Below are positions 1-8,620 of a stretch of 64,000 nucleotides of DNA, piece by piece. Location: NCBI RefSeq assembly GCF_002807055.1, contig NZ_NIXN01000009.1, positions 157,547-221,546 on the forward strand, in the 5' to 3' direction. Below the pieces are notes generated by a model. It was not told where the DNA came from and did no database searches. It was given only the letters and a program-made list of their open reading frames with translations. A program made the position numbers and the translations under genes. Positions within the stretch are counted from its first letter, which is position 1. Each line of letters opens with the position of its first letter. The stretch is from Confluentibacter citreus. GTDB lineage: Bacteria > Bacteroidota > Bacteroidia > Flavobacteriales > Flavobacteriaceae.

Positions 1-388
1 GTTCGGTTGTTAAATTCAATGTGTCTTTTGAATCGTAAACGGATTTTACGCGTTTAAAGAGCGCTTCATTTAAAGTAATATCATTACCGAATTCCGATAA
101 AAGTGGTGATACGTCTTGGGCTATTTTTTGTATTTCATCATTGGTTTCGGCAGAATTCAAATTAAAGAAAATACTGGAAATTCTATCCAATTGCTCACCC
201 GAAAATTCTAAAGCTACAATAGTATTTTCAAAAGTTGGATGTTCAGGAGTATTTACAATCCCATCAATTTCAATTTTAGCATTTTCAATGGCTTTTTTAA
301 AGGCTGGAAGAAAGTCTTTATTACTAATCTTTGAAAAAGGAGCTGTATTATATAGAGTTTGGTAATTTTTTAATAATATATTTTCCAT
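1..388 (-). CDS. dcp: M3 family metallopeptidase (peptidyl-dipeptidase Dcp / oligopeptidase A type), N-terminal part
   Basis: The gene runs off the left edge, so only about 129 N-terminal residues are visible, starting at the ATG on the minus strand at 388 (MENILLKNYQTLYNTAPFSK). The segments 'YNTAPFSKI', 'FLPAFKKAI' and 'PTFENTIVALE' are the typical start of M3 thimet-type oligopeptidases, which hydrolyse short peptides in the cytoplasm or periplasm using an HExxH zinc site. That site would lie beyond the window. No signal peptide is seen at this start. Whether it is Dcp or oligopeptidase A cannot be decided from this fragment; the family call is firm. Confidence 0.85.
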   Translation of the reverse strand, partial: MENILLKNYQTLYNTAPFSKISNKDFLPAFKKAIENAKIEIDGIVNTPEHPTFENTIVALEFSGEQLDRISSIFFNLNSAETNDEIQKIAQDVSPLLSEFGNDITLNEALFKRVKSVYDSKDTLNLTTE

Positions 389-414
389 TTCGATAAAAAG
401 TGTGTTAAAAAATA

Positions 415-442
415 AAATTTATTATGTATGCATAATAAATTT
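415..442. repeat. AT-rich perfect inverted repeat
   Basis: Two 12-base arms (AAATTTATTATG and CATAATAAATTT) flank the loop TATG. The repeat lies between the dcp start and the -7-like box at 447-454. It could be an operator or simply AT-rich symmetry; nothing else identifies it. Confidence 0.5.
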
Positions 443-446
443 TTTA

Positions 447-454
447 TATTTTTG
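447..454 (+). promoter_or_regulatory. Possible -7 promoter element (TATTTTTG)
   Basis: TATTTTTG matches the Bacteroidota -7 consensus TAnnTTTG. No TTG is present at the usual -33 spacing, because that position falls in the palindrome at 415-442. It matters because no plus-strand gene follows, yet a terminator does at 508-537. Confidence 0.35.
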
Positions 455-459
455 TAGTC

Positions 460-537
460 TAAATTAGTTTTTAAAGAGTGACTAACTCAAATAATTACTT
501 GATAGTAAACCTCGAATTTAATTATTCGGGGTTTTTT
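460..537 (+). ncRNA. Candidate small RNA between dcp and purE
   Basis: About 78 bases lie between a -7-like box and a rho-independent terminator, both on the plus strand, while both flanking genes are on the minus strand. Two further short stems are possible: TTAGT (464-468) with ACTAA (481-485), and TCAA (487-490) with TTGA (499-502). No known RNA family was recognised. A 24-codon GTG-initiated frame crosses the region but has no other support. This is inference from signal geometry only. Confidence 0.35.
508..537 (+). terminator. Rho-independent terminator on the plus strand
   Basis: A 10-bp stem (AACCTCGAAT 508-517, ATTCGGGGTT 524-533, one G-U pair) with a 6-base loop is followed by a run of T on the plus strand. 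On the minus strand the stem is not followed by T, so it does not look like a purE terminator. Confidence 0.7.
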
Positions 538-1018
538 ATTTTAAGCCTTTAGCCGATACATTCACGGCTTCTTTTAGTCCGTTTTTATAATCAATCACTT
601 TGTTTAAAATATCTGGATTGGAGGTCCCCAAAATTTGGGCGGCTAAAATACCTGCATTTTTAGCGCCATTCAAAGCCACAGTCGCCACAGGCACACCACC
701 AGGCATTTGAAGAATGGAAAGTACAGAATCCCAGCCATCAATGGAATTACTGCTTTTTATGGGCACACCAATAACAGGAAGCGGTGATAAGGATGCAATC
801 ATGCCTGGCAAATGGGCTGCACCACCTGCACCAGCAATAATAACCGAAAAGCCTCTTGTGTGTGCATTTTTGCCATAGTCAAATAATTTTTCAGGTGTTC
901 TGTGAGCCGAAACAATATCAACTTCCACATCAATATTAAAATCTTTTAAAATATCAATCGCGTCTTGCATCACTGGCAAATCGCTTTTGCTTCCCATGAT
1001 TACTCCTACTTTATTCAT
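536..1018 (-). CDS. purE: N5-carboxyaminoimidazole ribonucleotide mutase PurE
   Basis: 160 residues, normal length for class I PurE. The protein starts with '[14 protein letters not shown]', the family's substrate-binding GSxSD segment, and continues with '[10 protein letters not shown]' and '[10 protein letters not shown]', which line the active site. It interconverts N5-CAIR and CAIR in de novo purine synthesis, in the cytoplasm. purK, which makes its substrate, lies 80 bases upstream on the same strand, so the pair is probably co-transcribed. The gap between them contains a 9-base inverted repeat (1020-1028 with 1072-1080). Confidence 0.97.
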   Translation of the reverse strand: MNKVGVIMGSKSDLPVMQDAIDILKDFNIDVEVDIVSAHRTPEKLFDYGKNAHTRGFSVIIAGAGGAAHLPGMIASLSPLPVIGVPIKSSNSIDGWDSVLSILQMPGGVPVATVALNGAKNAGILAAQILGTSNPDILNKVIDYKNGLKEAVNVSAKGLK

Positions 1019-1098
1019 AAAATTCCAAATTTAAAATTCCGAATACCAACTTTCGCATTAATTTGAAATAATTGGAATTTGGTTCTTGTTTTTGCGAT

Positions 1099-2253
1099 TT
1101 ATTCGCTTATTACTTTAATAGTATTTTTAACTTGTTCCGCTATTTTTCTTGCTTCATCCAAGTTTTCATTTACAATGGTTACATGTCCCATTTTTCTAAA
1201 CGGACGGGTTTGTTTTTTGCCATAAATATGTGGCGTTACGCCATCCATTTTCATGATGGTTTCAATATGCTCATAAACAACATCTCCCGTATACCCTTCG
1301 GCACCCACTAAATTTACCATAACGCCTCCAACTTTACTATCGGTTCTTCCTAAAGGCAAATTTAAAATGGCACGTATATGTTGTTCAAATTGAGATGTAT
1401 AGCTGGATTCTATGGTGTGATGTCCTGAATTGTGAGGTCTTGGTGCGACTTCATTTATTAAAATTTGGTCATCGAGGGTTTGAAACATTTCCACCGCTAA
1501 TAAACCAACATGATTAAAAGCTAGCGATGTTTTTAAAGCAATATCCGTTGCTTTTTTTGCAACGTCTTCAGAAATCCGAGCAGGACAAATCACATATTCT
1601 ACTTGGTTGGCTTCTGGATGGAATTCCATTTCTACCACAGGATATGTTTTTGTATCTCCAGAGGCATTACGAGCAACAATAACGGCCAATTCATTTTTAA
1701 AAGGCACTAATGTTTCAGTAATGCATTCCACACTTGGTAGGTTTTCTAAATCGGTCATGGATCTTACAATTTTTACGCCCGTGCCATCATATCCAAATTG
1801 GGCACATTTCCAAACAAAAGGGAATAATAAACTTTCACGTTCAATGGCTTCTGTAATTTCAGAAGTAAAAGCAAATCGCGAAAATGGTGCCGTAGGCAAA
1901 TCATTATCTACGTAAAATAATTTTTGTGTCGCTTTATTTTGAATGGTTCGTAAGGTGTTTGATGCTGGATATACTTTTATACCTTCTTTTTCTAAGGCTT
2001 CAAGTGCATCAACATTCACGTTTTCAATTTCAATCGTTAGCACATCAACTTGTTTTCCAAAATTGTAAACAGCATCGTAATTCATCAAATCGCCTAAATG
2101 AAATTCATTACACGCCATCTTGCAAGGGGCATCATTGTTTGCTTCTAAAACACAGGTGTAAATGTCAAATTTCCTGGTATCGTAAAGCAGCATTTTTCCT
2201 AATTGTCCACCACCAAGAATACCAAGTTTAAAATTCGAAGAAAAATAGTTCAT
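1099..2253 (-). CDS. purK: 5-(carboxyamino)imidazole ribonucleotide synthase PurK
   Basis: 384 residues with an ATP-grasp fold. The N-terminal 'LGILGGGQLGKML' nucleotide-fold motif is diagnostic of PurK, and 'EVAPRPHNSGHHTIE' is the conserved C-terminal metal and ATP region. It carboxylates AIR with bicarbonate and ATP to give N5-CAIR, the substrate of PurE encoded just downstream. It diverges from hpt-adk, another purine gene, across a 127-base gap that holds a -7-like box for each direction. Confidence 0.97.
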   Translation of the reverse strand: MNYFSSNFKLGILGGGQLGKMLLYDTRKFDIYTCVLEANNDAPCKMACNEFHLGDLMNYDAVYNFGKQVDVLTIEIENVNVDALEALEKEGIKVYPASNTLRTIQNKATQKLFYVDNDLPTAPFSRFAFTSEITEAIERESLLFPFVWKCAQFGYDGTGVKIVRSMTDLENLPSVECITETLVPFKNELAVIVARNASGDTKTYPVVEMEFHPEANQVEYVICPARISEDVAKKATDIALKTSLAFNHVGLLAVEMFQTLDDQILINEVAPRPHNSGHHTIESSYTSQFEQHIRAILNLPLGRTDSKVGGVMVNLVGAEGYTGDVVYEHIETIMKMDGVTPHIYGKKQTRPFRKMGHVTIVNENLDEARKIAEQVKNTIKVISE

Positions 2254-2288
2254 ACATTATTTTTATTGAAACTATCCAAAAGGATATG

Positions 2289-2296
2289 CAAAAATA
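2289..2296 (-). promoter_or_regulatory. Possible purK -7 promoter element
   Basis: The minus strand reads TATTTTTG, about 36 bases before the purK start. A TTG lies 24 bases further upstream, slightly longer than usual spacing. A 6-base inverted repeat (GGATAT 2282-2287, ATATCC 2303-2308) brackets the box and could be a regulatory site, but it is short. Confidence 0.4.
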
Positions 2297-2350
2297 CATT
2301 TAATATCCTAAATCGTAAATCAAAAAATGCGTATTCGTTAATCTATTGAT

Positions 2351-2358
2351 TATCTTTG
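2351..2358 (+). promoter_or_regulatory. -7 promoter element for hpt-adk (TATCTTTG)
   Basis: TATCTTTG, followed by CC, is a classical flavobacterial -7 box. It lies 22 bases before the GTG start at 2381. No TTG is visible at the usual -33 distance. A start site near 2365 would give a leader of about 16 bases, which supports the GTG as the real start. Confidence 0.55.
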
Positions 2359-2380
2359 CCTCTTTAAAAATTCAAAACAG

Positions 2381-3490
2381 GTGATAAATCTTCACAACAA
2401 ACAGTTTAAGCCATTTATTTCTTCGGAAGAAATTCAAAACGCCATAAGTAATATGGTTGATAAGATTTCTAAAGATACAGGAGACGACATTCCGGTATTT
2501 GTTGGGATATTAAATGGGTCGTTTATGTTTGTCAGCGATTTTGTTAAAAAATATCCAAAACCTTGTGAGGTTACTTTTATAAAACTGGCTTCTTATGAAG
2601 GTGTTAGATCTACTGAAGATATTCAACGTTTAATAGGCATTACCCAGAATTTAGCAGGGCGTACCGTAGTTGTTTTAGAAGATATTATTGATACGGGAAA
2701 TACCTTGGCAGAGATTCATAGGATTTTTAAAAATGAAAAGGTAAAATCGCTTAAAATCGCCACGCTTTTTCACAAGCCAGAAGCCTACAAAAAGGATTTT
2801 AAAATACATTATATAGGCATGAAAATTCCAAACAAATTTATAGTTGGCTATGGTTTGGATTATGACGGATTAGGAAGAAATTTACCAGAAATATATCAAA
2901 TAAAAGAAACACAATTCATGACAAATTTAGTATTATTTGGCCCTCCAGGAGCTGGAAAAGGAACGCAGGCAGAATTTTTAAAGACAAAATATAACTTAGT
3001 ACACATCTCTACTGGCGACGTTTTTAGGTTTAATATTAAAAATGAAACTGCTTTGGGGATGTTGGCCAAATCTTATATGGATAAAGGCGAGTTGGTTCCT
3101 GACCAAGTTACCATTGATATGCTTGAAGCCGAAGTTGAAAAAAATGCCTCTGCAAATGGTTTTATTTTTGATGGATTTCCGCGTACCAATGCCCAAGCTG
3201 AAGCCTTGGATACCTTATTGGAAAGTAAAGATTCATCAATCAGTGCCATGGTTGCCTTAGAAGTGGATGATGAGATTTTGGTAGAACGTTTGGTTGGAAG
3301 AGGAAAAACAAGTGGAAGAGCTGATGATGCCGATGAAGCTATCATAAGAAACCGTATCGCTGAATATTACAATAAAACAGCCATTTTAAAAGATTATTAT
3401 TCGGCTCAAAATAAATATTTTGGCGTTGATGGCGTAGGGAGCGTGGAGGATATTACGGTTCGTTTAAGTAAAGTTATCGACAATCTTTAA
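2381..3490 (+). CDS. Fused hypoxanthine phosphoribosyltransferase - adenylate kinase
   Basis: One open frame of 369 residues joins two complete enzymes. Residues 1-179 are a type I phosphoribosyltransferase with the PRPP loop in 'VVVLEDIIDTGNTL' and 'FVGILNGSFMF', as in Hpt. Residues 180-369 start at an internal Met and are a full short-lid adenylate kinase with P-loop 'GPPGAGKGT', 'DGFPRT' and 'LVGRGKTSGRADD'. The first half salvages hypoxanthine or guanine with PRPP; the second interconverts ATP, AMP and ADP. The start is GTG, chosen because no ATG precedes the conserved region and a -7 box lies just upstream. No stop or frameshift is seen at the junction. An internal start at 2918 could also yield free Adk. 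Confidence 0.9.
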   Translation: MINLHNKQFKPFISSEEIQNAISNMVDKISKDTGDDIPVFVGILNGSFMFVSDFVKKYPKPCEVTFIKLASYEGVRSTEDIQRLIGITQNLAGRTVVVLEDIIDTGNTLAEIHRIFKNEKVKSLKIATLFHKPEAYKKDFKIHYIGMKIPNKFIVGYGLDYDGLGRNLPEIYQIKETQFMTNLVLFGPPGAGKGTQAEFLKTKYNLVHISTGDVFRFNIKNETALGMLAKSYMDKGELVPDQVTIDMLEAEVEKNASANGFIFDGFPRTNAQAEALDTLLESKDSSISAMVALEVDDEILVERLVGRGKTSGRADDADEAIIRNRIAEYYNKTAILKDYYSAQNKYFGVDGVGSVEDITVRLSKVIDNL

Positions 3491-3493
3491 TTT

Positions 3494-3580
3494 GTCGTTT
3501 TTGCGAATCCCGATAGCTATCGGGAAGGAATCTTAATTATTTAGAACTACAAAATAAGTTTTCCCTTTCTCGGGAATGAC
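3494..3580. repeat. REP-like paired palindromic element
   Basis: The hpt-adk/obgE gap contains the perfect 18-base palindrome TCCCGATAGCTATCGGGA (3508-3525) and, about 50 bases later, a second stem TTCCC (3561-3565) / GGGAA (3572-3576). The pair starts with GTC and ends with ATGAC, so it reads roughly as two copies in opposite orientation. The same organisation occurs at 19175-19313. This resembles the short dispersed palindromic elements scattered between flavobacterial genes. Confidence 0.6.
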
Positions 3581-3605
3581 AAAGAGATTAAAAGTAAAGA
3601 GAGAC

Positions 3606-3641
3606 ACTTTTAACTTTTAACTTTTAATTTTTAACTTTTTT
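3606..3641. repeat. AT-rich heptamer tandem repeat before obgE
   Basis: Variants of ACTTTTA are repeated head to tail about five times and end directly at the obgE start codon. TTAAAAGT at 3588-3595 is complementary to the first unit (3606-3613), so a small hairpin is possible. Confidence 0.6.
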
Positions 3642-4640
3642 ATGACTGAAGGAAATTTTGTTGATTATGTAAAGATGTTTGTGACTTCTGGAAATGGAGG
3701 CAAAGGTTCTGCGCATTTACACCGCGAAAAATTTATTGAAAAAGGTGGTCCAGATGGTGGTGATGGTGGTCGTGGTGGTCATGTGATCCTTCGTGGGAAT
3801 TCAAATCTTTGGACCTTATTACATCTGAAGTTTAAAAAGCATATTCGGGCAGGTCATGGTGAGCATGGAGGGAAAAGTAGAAGTACAGGTGCTGATGGCG
3901 AGGATTTTTATGTAGACGTTCCTTTAGGAACCGTAGTGAGAGATACCGAAACCGATGATATTATTTTTGAAATCACCGAACATGGTGAAGAAAAAATTAT
4001 TGCCGAAGGTGGTAAGGGAGGACTTGGTAACTGGAATTTTAGAACATCCACCAATCAAACGCCAAGGTATGCGCAACCCGGTATGCCACACGAAGAAAAG
4101 CATATCACGCTTGAATTAAAAGTATTGGCAGATGTGGGTTTGGTAGGTTTTCCAAATGCTGGAAAGTCAACCTTGTTATCTGTTATTACCTCTGCAAAGC
4201 CAAAAATAGCCGATTACGAATTCACCACCTTAAAACCTAATTTGGGGATTGTTGAATATCGTGATTTTCAAACCTTCGTTATGGCCGATATTCCCGGAAT
4301 TATTGAAGGCGCTGCAGAAGGTAAAGGCTTAGGGCATTATTTTTTAAGACATATTGAACGGAACTCTATTTTATTGTTTTTAATCCCAGCGGATGCCAAG
4401 GATATTAAAAAACAATATGATATTCTGTTGGATGAGCTTCGTAGGTATAATCCAGAAATGTTGGATAAAGATCGCCTAATTGCTATTTCAAAATGCGATA
4501 TGTTGGACGACGAGTTAAAAACAGAACTTAAAGAAGAATTGGATAATGAATTGCCGATTCCATTCCTGTTTATTTCTTCAGTGGCACAACAAGGTATTAC
4601 GCAACTTAAAGATGTTTTGTGGAAGATGCTGAATGGTTAA
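3642..4640 (+). CDS. obgE: Obg family GTPase (ObgE/CgtA)
   Basis: 332 residues. Residues 1-160 form the glycine-rich Obg domain ('[13 protein letters not shown]', '[14 protein letters not shown]'), followed by a G domain with P-loop 'GFPNAGKST', switch region '[12 protein letters not shown]', 'DIPGIIEGA' and 'ISKCDML' in the NKxD position. The protein associates with the 50S subunit and acts in late ribosome assembly. The C-terminal OCT domain of longer homologues is absent, as in other short Obg proteins. The end overlaps the convergent hydrolase gene by 4 bases, and no terminator is visible between them. Confidence 0.96.
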   Translation: MTEGNFVDYVKMFVTSGNGGKGSAHLHREKFIEKGGPDGGDGGRGGHVILRGNSNLWTLLHLKFKKHIRAGHGEHGGKSRSTGADGEDFYVDVPLGTVVRDTETDDIIFEITEHGEEKIIAEGGKGGLGNWNFRTSTNQTPRYAQPGMPHEEKHITLELKVLADVGLVGFPNAGKSTLLSVITSAKPKIADYEFTTLKPNLGIVEYRDFQTFVMADIPGIIEGAAEGKGLGHYFLRHIERNSILLFLIPADAKDIKKQYDILLDELRRYNPEMLDKDRLIAISKCDMLDDELKTELKEELDNELPIPFLFISSVAQQGITQLKDVLWKMLNG

Positions 4641-5818
4641 AACCGTTCCAAAATCCAATTTTTAATGATTTCAAGAGCCATAGGAGAGAAGGTTTCTTCA
4701 ATTTTACTGTATTCTTGCATGCTGCCTGTTTCAGCAGTTTGAAATAAATGATTGAGGCCATCTAATTCTTTTATGGTGACATCTTTATTTCCTGCTTTTT
4801 CTAAGCCATTTTTAATGCCTTCCAAATTAATATCAGGGATCACCTGAAAATCTTTGCTGCCATTTAAAGCCAATACTGGGCATTTTGTTTTTTCTAAATA
4901 ATCTTTTGGCTCTATTCTAATGAAATTACAAAGCCATTCCGATTTCAAAATGCCTAATTGTTGTTCAATCATAACAGGCGTTATGTAAGGCGCAAGCACA
5001 GACATGGGATTGTTTGTTTTATAATCATTAAGGGCTTTAGTGATTTTAGTTTTTATTAGTTCTTCATCAGTATTAGTTCTAATGATATCATATATCATGC
5101 TTGCTAATTTTTCGTTTTCATCTAAAAAGCCTTCTGGTGTTCCCGCTAATTCTCCAGCTTTTCTTGCTTGGGTTGTTAGAATGTCGGCTCCATTGACTCC
5201 TGGTCCTGCAAGTAATACAATGAAAGCAATATCTTTATTTCTGGAAGCCACCATAGGTGAAATTAATCCGCCTTCACTATGTCCAATCAATCCTATTTTT
5301 GCAGTATTAACATCATTTCTGGATTCTAAATAATGAATGGCAGCTTCAACATCTGTAGCAAAATCAAACGTAGTTGCCGTTTTAAAATCTCCCTTAGATT
5401 CCCCGACACCTCTGTCATCATAACGTAAAACAGCGATGCCATTTTTCGTTAAATAATCAGCTATAACTAAAAAAGGCTTATGTCCCAATAACTCTTCATT
5501 TCTATTCTGTGCTCCAGAACCAGAAATTAAAATAGCAACTGGTGGATTTTTTATGTTTTTTGGTAATGTAAGCGTGCCTGCTAATGGAATGCTATCCGCA
5601 GTATAGTTAATAAAAGAGATATCTTCGGAAGTATAATCAAATGGTTCTTTTGGTTCTTGAGGTCTATTGCTTTGAGATACTAATACTAAAGAAAAAAAGA
5701 AGAAAGTGATATTTAAAATACAAGAGAATGGTTTCAAATTGCTATGATTTTTATGATTAATAAATGTACTGATATTAAAATGCAGTTCAAAATATTTAAT
5801 CAATAGCTTTATGTCCAT
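4637..5818 (-). CDS. Alpha/beta hydrolase, secreted esterase/peptidase-like
   Basis: 393 residues from the ATG at 5818. The frame stays open to 5914, but that extension would overlap the divergent lipoprotein gene and is rejected. The hydrolase core has the nucleophile elbow 'GHSEGG', the oxyanion region '[16 protein letters not shown]' and a final His in 'LDGLNHLFQ'. It belongs to the serine hydrolases related to S9 peptidases and acyl esterases; the substrate is unknown. A hydrophobic stretch ([17 protein letters not shown]) starts about 35 residues in. A TTG start at 5737 would place it as a normal signal peptide, so the true start may be there and the enzyme is probably exported. Confidence 0.85.
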   Translation of the reverse strand: MDIKLLIKYFELHFNISTFINHKNHSNLKPFSCILNITFFFFSLVLVSQSNRPQEPKEPFDYTSEDISFINYTADSIPLAGTLTLPKNIKNPPVAILISGSGAQNRNEELLGHKPFLVIADYLTKNGIAVLRYDDRGVGESKGDFKTATTFDFATDVEAAIHYLESRNDVNTAKIGLIGHSEGGLISPMVASRNKDIAFIVLLAGPGVNGADILTTQARKAGELAGTPEGFLDENEKLASMIYDIIRTNTDEELIKTKITKALNDYKTNNPMSVLAPYITPVMIEQQLGILKSEWLCNFIRIEPKDYLEKTKCPVLALNGSKDFQVIPDINLEGIKNGLEKAGNKDVTIKELDGLNHLFQTAETGSMQEYSKIEETFSPMALEIIKNWILERF

Positions 5819-5858
5819 GGAATAATTTTTGATTAACTTTAATAAAAAATTACTCCAA

Positions 5859-6380
5859 ATGAAACGATACTTATTAATTGGAATGACATTGTTAATGATG
5901 TCTTGTGCGCCCATTCGTGTGAATTACGATTATGAAAGAGGCACGGATTTTACCAAATACAAAACCTATCAATATTATGGCGATATGGAAACGGGTTTGA
6001 GTGAATTGGATACCAAACGCCTATTGGATGCCATTGATTTAAAAATGAAAGAAAAAGGATTTACGATTTCTGAAAACCCCGATTTTTTGATTGATATAAA
6101 AAGCAGTGAATACAAAGAGGTGCAACGTAATAATGTTGGTGTAGGCCTAGGTGGAGGTGGCGGCAACATGGGAGGTGGTGTTTCCATAGGGTTGCCGATT
6201 GGTCAATCCAACGTGAATCGCCAGATTATTATTGATTTTGTTGATGAAAAAGGTAAAGGTCTTTTTTGGGAAGCCGTCAGTGAATCTGTTTTTACGCCCA
6301 ATGCAACACCAGAAAAACGGGAAGCACAATTAAAGGCAGTTACTGAAAAAGTATTGGCACAATATCCGCCACAGCCATAA
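5859..6380 (+). CDS. DUF4136 family lipoprotein
   Basis: 173 residues from the ATG at 5859. An earlier TTG in frame is less likely because it would put ten residues ahead of the signal peptide. The N-terminus 'MKRYLLIGMTLLMMSC' is a lipoprotein signal with Cys16 as the lipid site. 'YDYERGTDFTKYKTYQYYG' and 'DFLIDIKSSE' match the DUF4136 fold found in many Bacteroidota envelope lipoproteins. A glycine-rich loop (GLGGGGGNMGGGVSIG) replaces the variable middle. No function is established for the family. It is divergent from the hydrolase gene, with 40 bases between starts. Confidence 0.85.
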   Translation: MKRYLLIGMTLLMMSCAPIRVNYDYERGTDFTKYKTYQYYGDMETGLSELDTKRLLDAIDLKMKEKGFTISENPDFLIDIKSSEYKEVQRNNVGVGLGGGGGNMGGGVSIGLPIGQSNVNRQIIIDFVDEKGKGLFWEAVSESVFTPNATPEKREAQLKAVTEKVLAQYPPQP

Positions 6381-6454
6381 TTTTATAATTATCATAACAT
6401 ATAAAATGCTCCTATTGATTTTTCATTTTGTAGCTTTACAAAAAGCAACATTTA

Positions 6455-7177
6455 ATGAATTCAATACAAAATAAAGTCGCTCTAATAACAGGAGGTACTA
6501 AAGGCATCGGTTACGGTGTAGCAGAATCTTTAATGAAAGAAGGCGTTCATGTAGCCATCACCAGTAGAAGCGCATCGTCTGCAGAACAAGTAGCCAATCA
6601 GCTTAATTCCAATTCCAAAACAGGAGCCAAGGCGATAGGTATTCTTGCGGATGTAAGGGATTTTGAAAGTCATCAACATGCCGTTAAAACGGTTTTAAAA
6701 CACTTTAATCAACTCGATATCGTTGTTGCCAATGCAGGTTTGGCACATTTTGTTAGTATAGAAGATATGACACTTGAGCAATGGCAAGAAACGATAGATA
6801 CCAACCTTACAGGCGTATTTTATTCTATAAAATCGAGTGTGGAAGCCTTGAAAAAATCTAAAGGGTATTTTATTTCTATTTCAAGTTTGGCTGGTACCAA
6901 TTTCTTTGCGAAAGGGTCGGCTTATAATGCCAGTAAATTTGGCGTTACAGGATTTACGCAAGCTGTTATGCTCGATTTACGTAAATACGATATTAAAGTC
7001 AGTACCATCATGCCCGGATCTGTGGCGACCCACTTTAACGGACATACGCCAGATGAAAATGATGCATGGAAAATCCAAAAAGAAGATATAGGTGACTTGG
7101 TCGTTGATTTAATTAAAATGAACCCAAGAACGTTACCAAGTAAAATTGAAGTAAGACCTACGATGCCTCCAAGTTAG
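6455..7177 (+). CDS. SDR family NAD(P)-dependent oxidoreductase
   Basis: 240 residues, a classical short-chain dehydrogenase/reductase. The N-terminal cofactor motif is 'TGGTKGIGYGV' (TGxxxGxG), 'NAGLA' supplies the NAG motif, and the catalytic Ser and YxxxK appear as 'ISISSLAG' and 'YNASK'. It resembles FabG-like 3-oxoacyl reductases, but the real substrate cannot be read from sequence. The gene stands alone between a lipoprotein gene and a convergent protease gene 15 bases away. Confidence 0.92.
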   Translation: MNSIQNKVALITGGTKGIGYGVAESLMKEGVHVAITSRSASSAEQVANQLNSNSKTGAKAIGILADVRDFESHQHAVKTVLKHFNQLDIVVANAGLAHFVSIEDMTLEQWQETIDTNLTGVFYSIKSSVEALKKSKGYFISISSLAGTNFFAKGSAYNASKFGVTGFTQAVMLDLRKYDIKVSTIMPGSVATHFNGHTPDENDAWKIQKEDIGDLVVDLIKMNPRTLPSKIEVRPTMPPS

Positions 7178-7192
7178 TTAACAAAATTTCGA

Positions 7193-8620
7193 TTAGTTTT
7201 TAACCACTTTTTTATTGGCAATCAACACATTGTTGGCGTAGAAGTTTACGATGTAAATACCTTGACTTAAATAACTAATGTCTATTTCTTGAGGTTCGTA
7301 ATTAGAAATGGTAACTGTTTTTACTTTTTTGCCTTCCAGATTTATTAAATCAACTTTTAAATCTACGCTCAAAGTGTTTTCAGCTTTAATGGTTATAAAG
7401 CTATTGGATGGGTTAGGATATAAGGAAATGTTGAAATTATTAATCTCACTAGTTATATCATCAATGCCTAAAGATGAATTATCAATGCTCCAAGTAACAG
7501 TTGAAACATGAAATGAATCGTGATTATCAACTCTTAAAAGTGTTGTAGCATCGGTTACGGCAACAGTTAACGTATTCGTTCCAGTATTTAAATCCGTTTC
7601 TAAAATGGAAATAGCATCTGTATTAACAGCAAATTCAGAAGCATTTAATGTCCATGTATTTTCTAAAGTATTTGGAATAGGATGTATCAAATCCAATTGA
7701 AAATCAATGGGAAATGATGGGTTATTTATTGAATTTGAATCAGGGGTAAAAGAATCGATTGGTGACACCATAGAATGTATTTTTTCAACCATGCCTTCTT
7801 TGCAAACGGAACAAAAAGACACGCCTAGGTAGCGCATTTTACAGTTTTGATGAGGTCTGTACCAAGTAGCAGCGATTCCAGAACTTCCAAATGGATAAAT
7901 ATTTACATTATTGGTATTTATCCAATTTTTCCATTTTACTAAGCTAGGGTTGTTTTGTTGTGTCATATTAATAGCCTCACCTTCATAACCTGCTGCATAA
8001 TATTCATCTTTTAAATTAAATAATGAATGACCTAATTCATGAATGGCAATTTCAGTTGAATTAATACCATTGCTAACACCTTTTGAAGCCATCGGAAATC
8101 TGCCACCGCTGCCACCATATTCAAGTGAATTAACTAAAATTAATGCTTGGTCGTAGGTTGGGAAATTCGTTGCTAACACATTCATTATTTTAGCTTGTGT
8201 GTTATTGGAGCTAAAACCATCAATTTCATAATAAAGTAACCTGTGATTTCCAAAGGAATCGTAAGTAGCATTAAAATAGGTATCCACATTGCGTATTGGG
8301 GACGCTGGCTCCGTAACATTTGTGGCAGTTCCAGGATGGTCTGCGCCACTTTCATTAGAAGGCACTTTTATAATATAGACATTAAAATAATTGGCATATT
8401 CTTTAAAAGGCGATTGGTTGAACATCGCATTGCTGAAGTTAATAGCATCGGTTTTAAATTGAGGCAATTCACTTGCCTGGTAGCCTTCGCTTAAAATAAC
8501 CAAATTGATACGTTTGTCATCATCACCGGAAATTTTAATGGCTTCCACATCAAAAACTTGAGCGTATGTAAATTGTAAACTAAAAAATAAAACGATGAGT
8601 AGACTATGTTTCATTTTCAA
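7193..8620 (-). CDS. M64 family metallopeptidase with T9SS sorting domain
   Basis: 475 residues. It has a signal peptide (MKMKHSLLIVLFFSLQFTYA), then the M64 (IgA-peptidase-like) domain beginning 'VDVEAIKISGDDDKRINLV...' in type, with 'INLVILSEGY' and the zinc motif 'HELGHSLFNLKDEY' (HExxH plus a downstream acidic ligand). The final 80 residues ('ISLYPNPSNSF' to 'KKVVKN') are a type A C-terminal domain for the type IX secretion system, so the enzyme should reach the cell surface or medium. Its start overlaps the end of the lipoprotein gene by 4 bases, implying coupled translation. Confidence 0.92.
   Translation of the reverse strand: MKMKHSLLIVLFFSLQFTYAQVFDVEAIKISGDDDKRINLVILSEGYQASELPQFKTDAINFSNAMFNQSPFKEYANYFNVYIIKVPSNESGADHPGTATNVTEPASPIRNVDTYFNATYDSFGNHRLLYYEIDGFSSNNTQAKIMNVLATNFPTYDQALILVNSLEYGGSGGRFPMASKGVSNGINSTEIAIHELGHSLFNLKDEYYAAGYEGEAINMTQQNNPSLVKWKNWINTNNVNIYPFGSSGIAATWYRPHQNCKMRYLGVSFCSVCKEGMVEKIHSMVSPIDSFTPDSNSINNPSFPIDFQLDLIHPIPNTLENTWTLNASEFAVNTDAISILETDLNTGTNTLTVAVTDATTLLRVDNHDSFHVSTVTWSIDNSSLGIDDITSEINNFNISLYPNPSNSFITIKAENTLSVDLKVDLINLEGKKVKTVTISNYEPQEIDISYLSQGIYIVNFYANNVLIANKKVVKN

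Noticed and set aside
141..365. Plus-strand frame of 74 codons
   Set aside because: It is antisense to the well-supported dcp N-terminus and has no similarity to any protein.
5819..5914. 32-residue N-terminal extension of the alpha/beta hydrolase
   Set aside because: It overlaps the divergent DUF4136 lipoprotein start and adds no recognisable domain.
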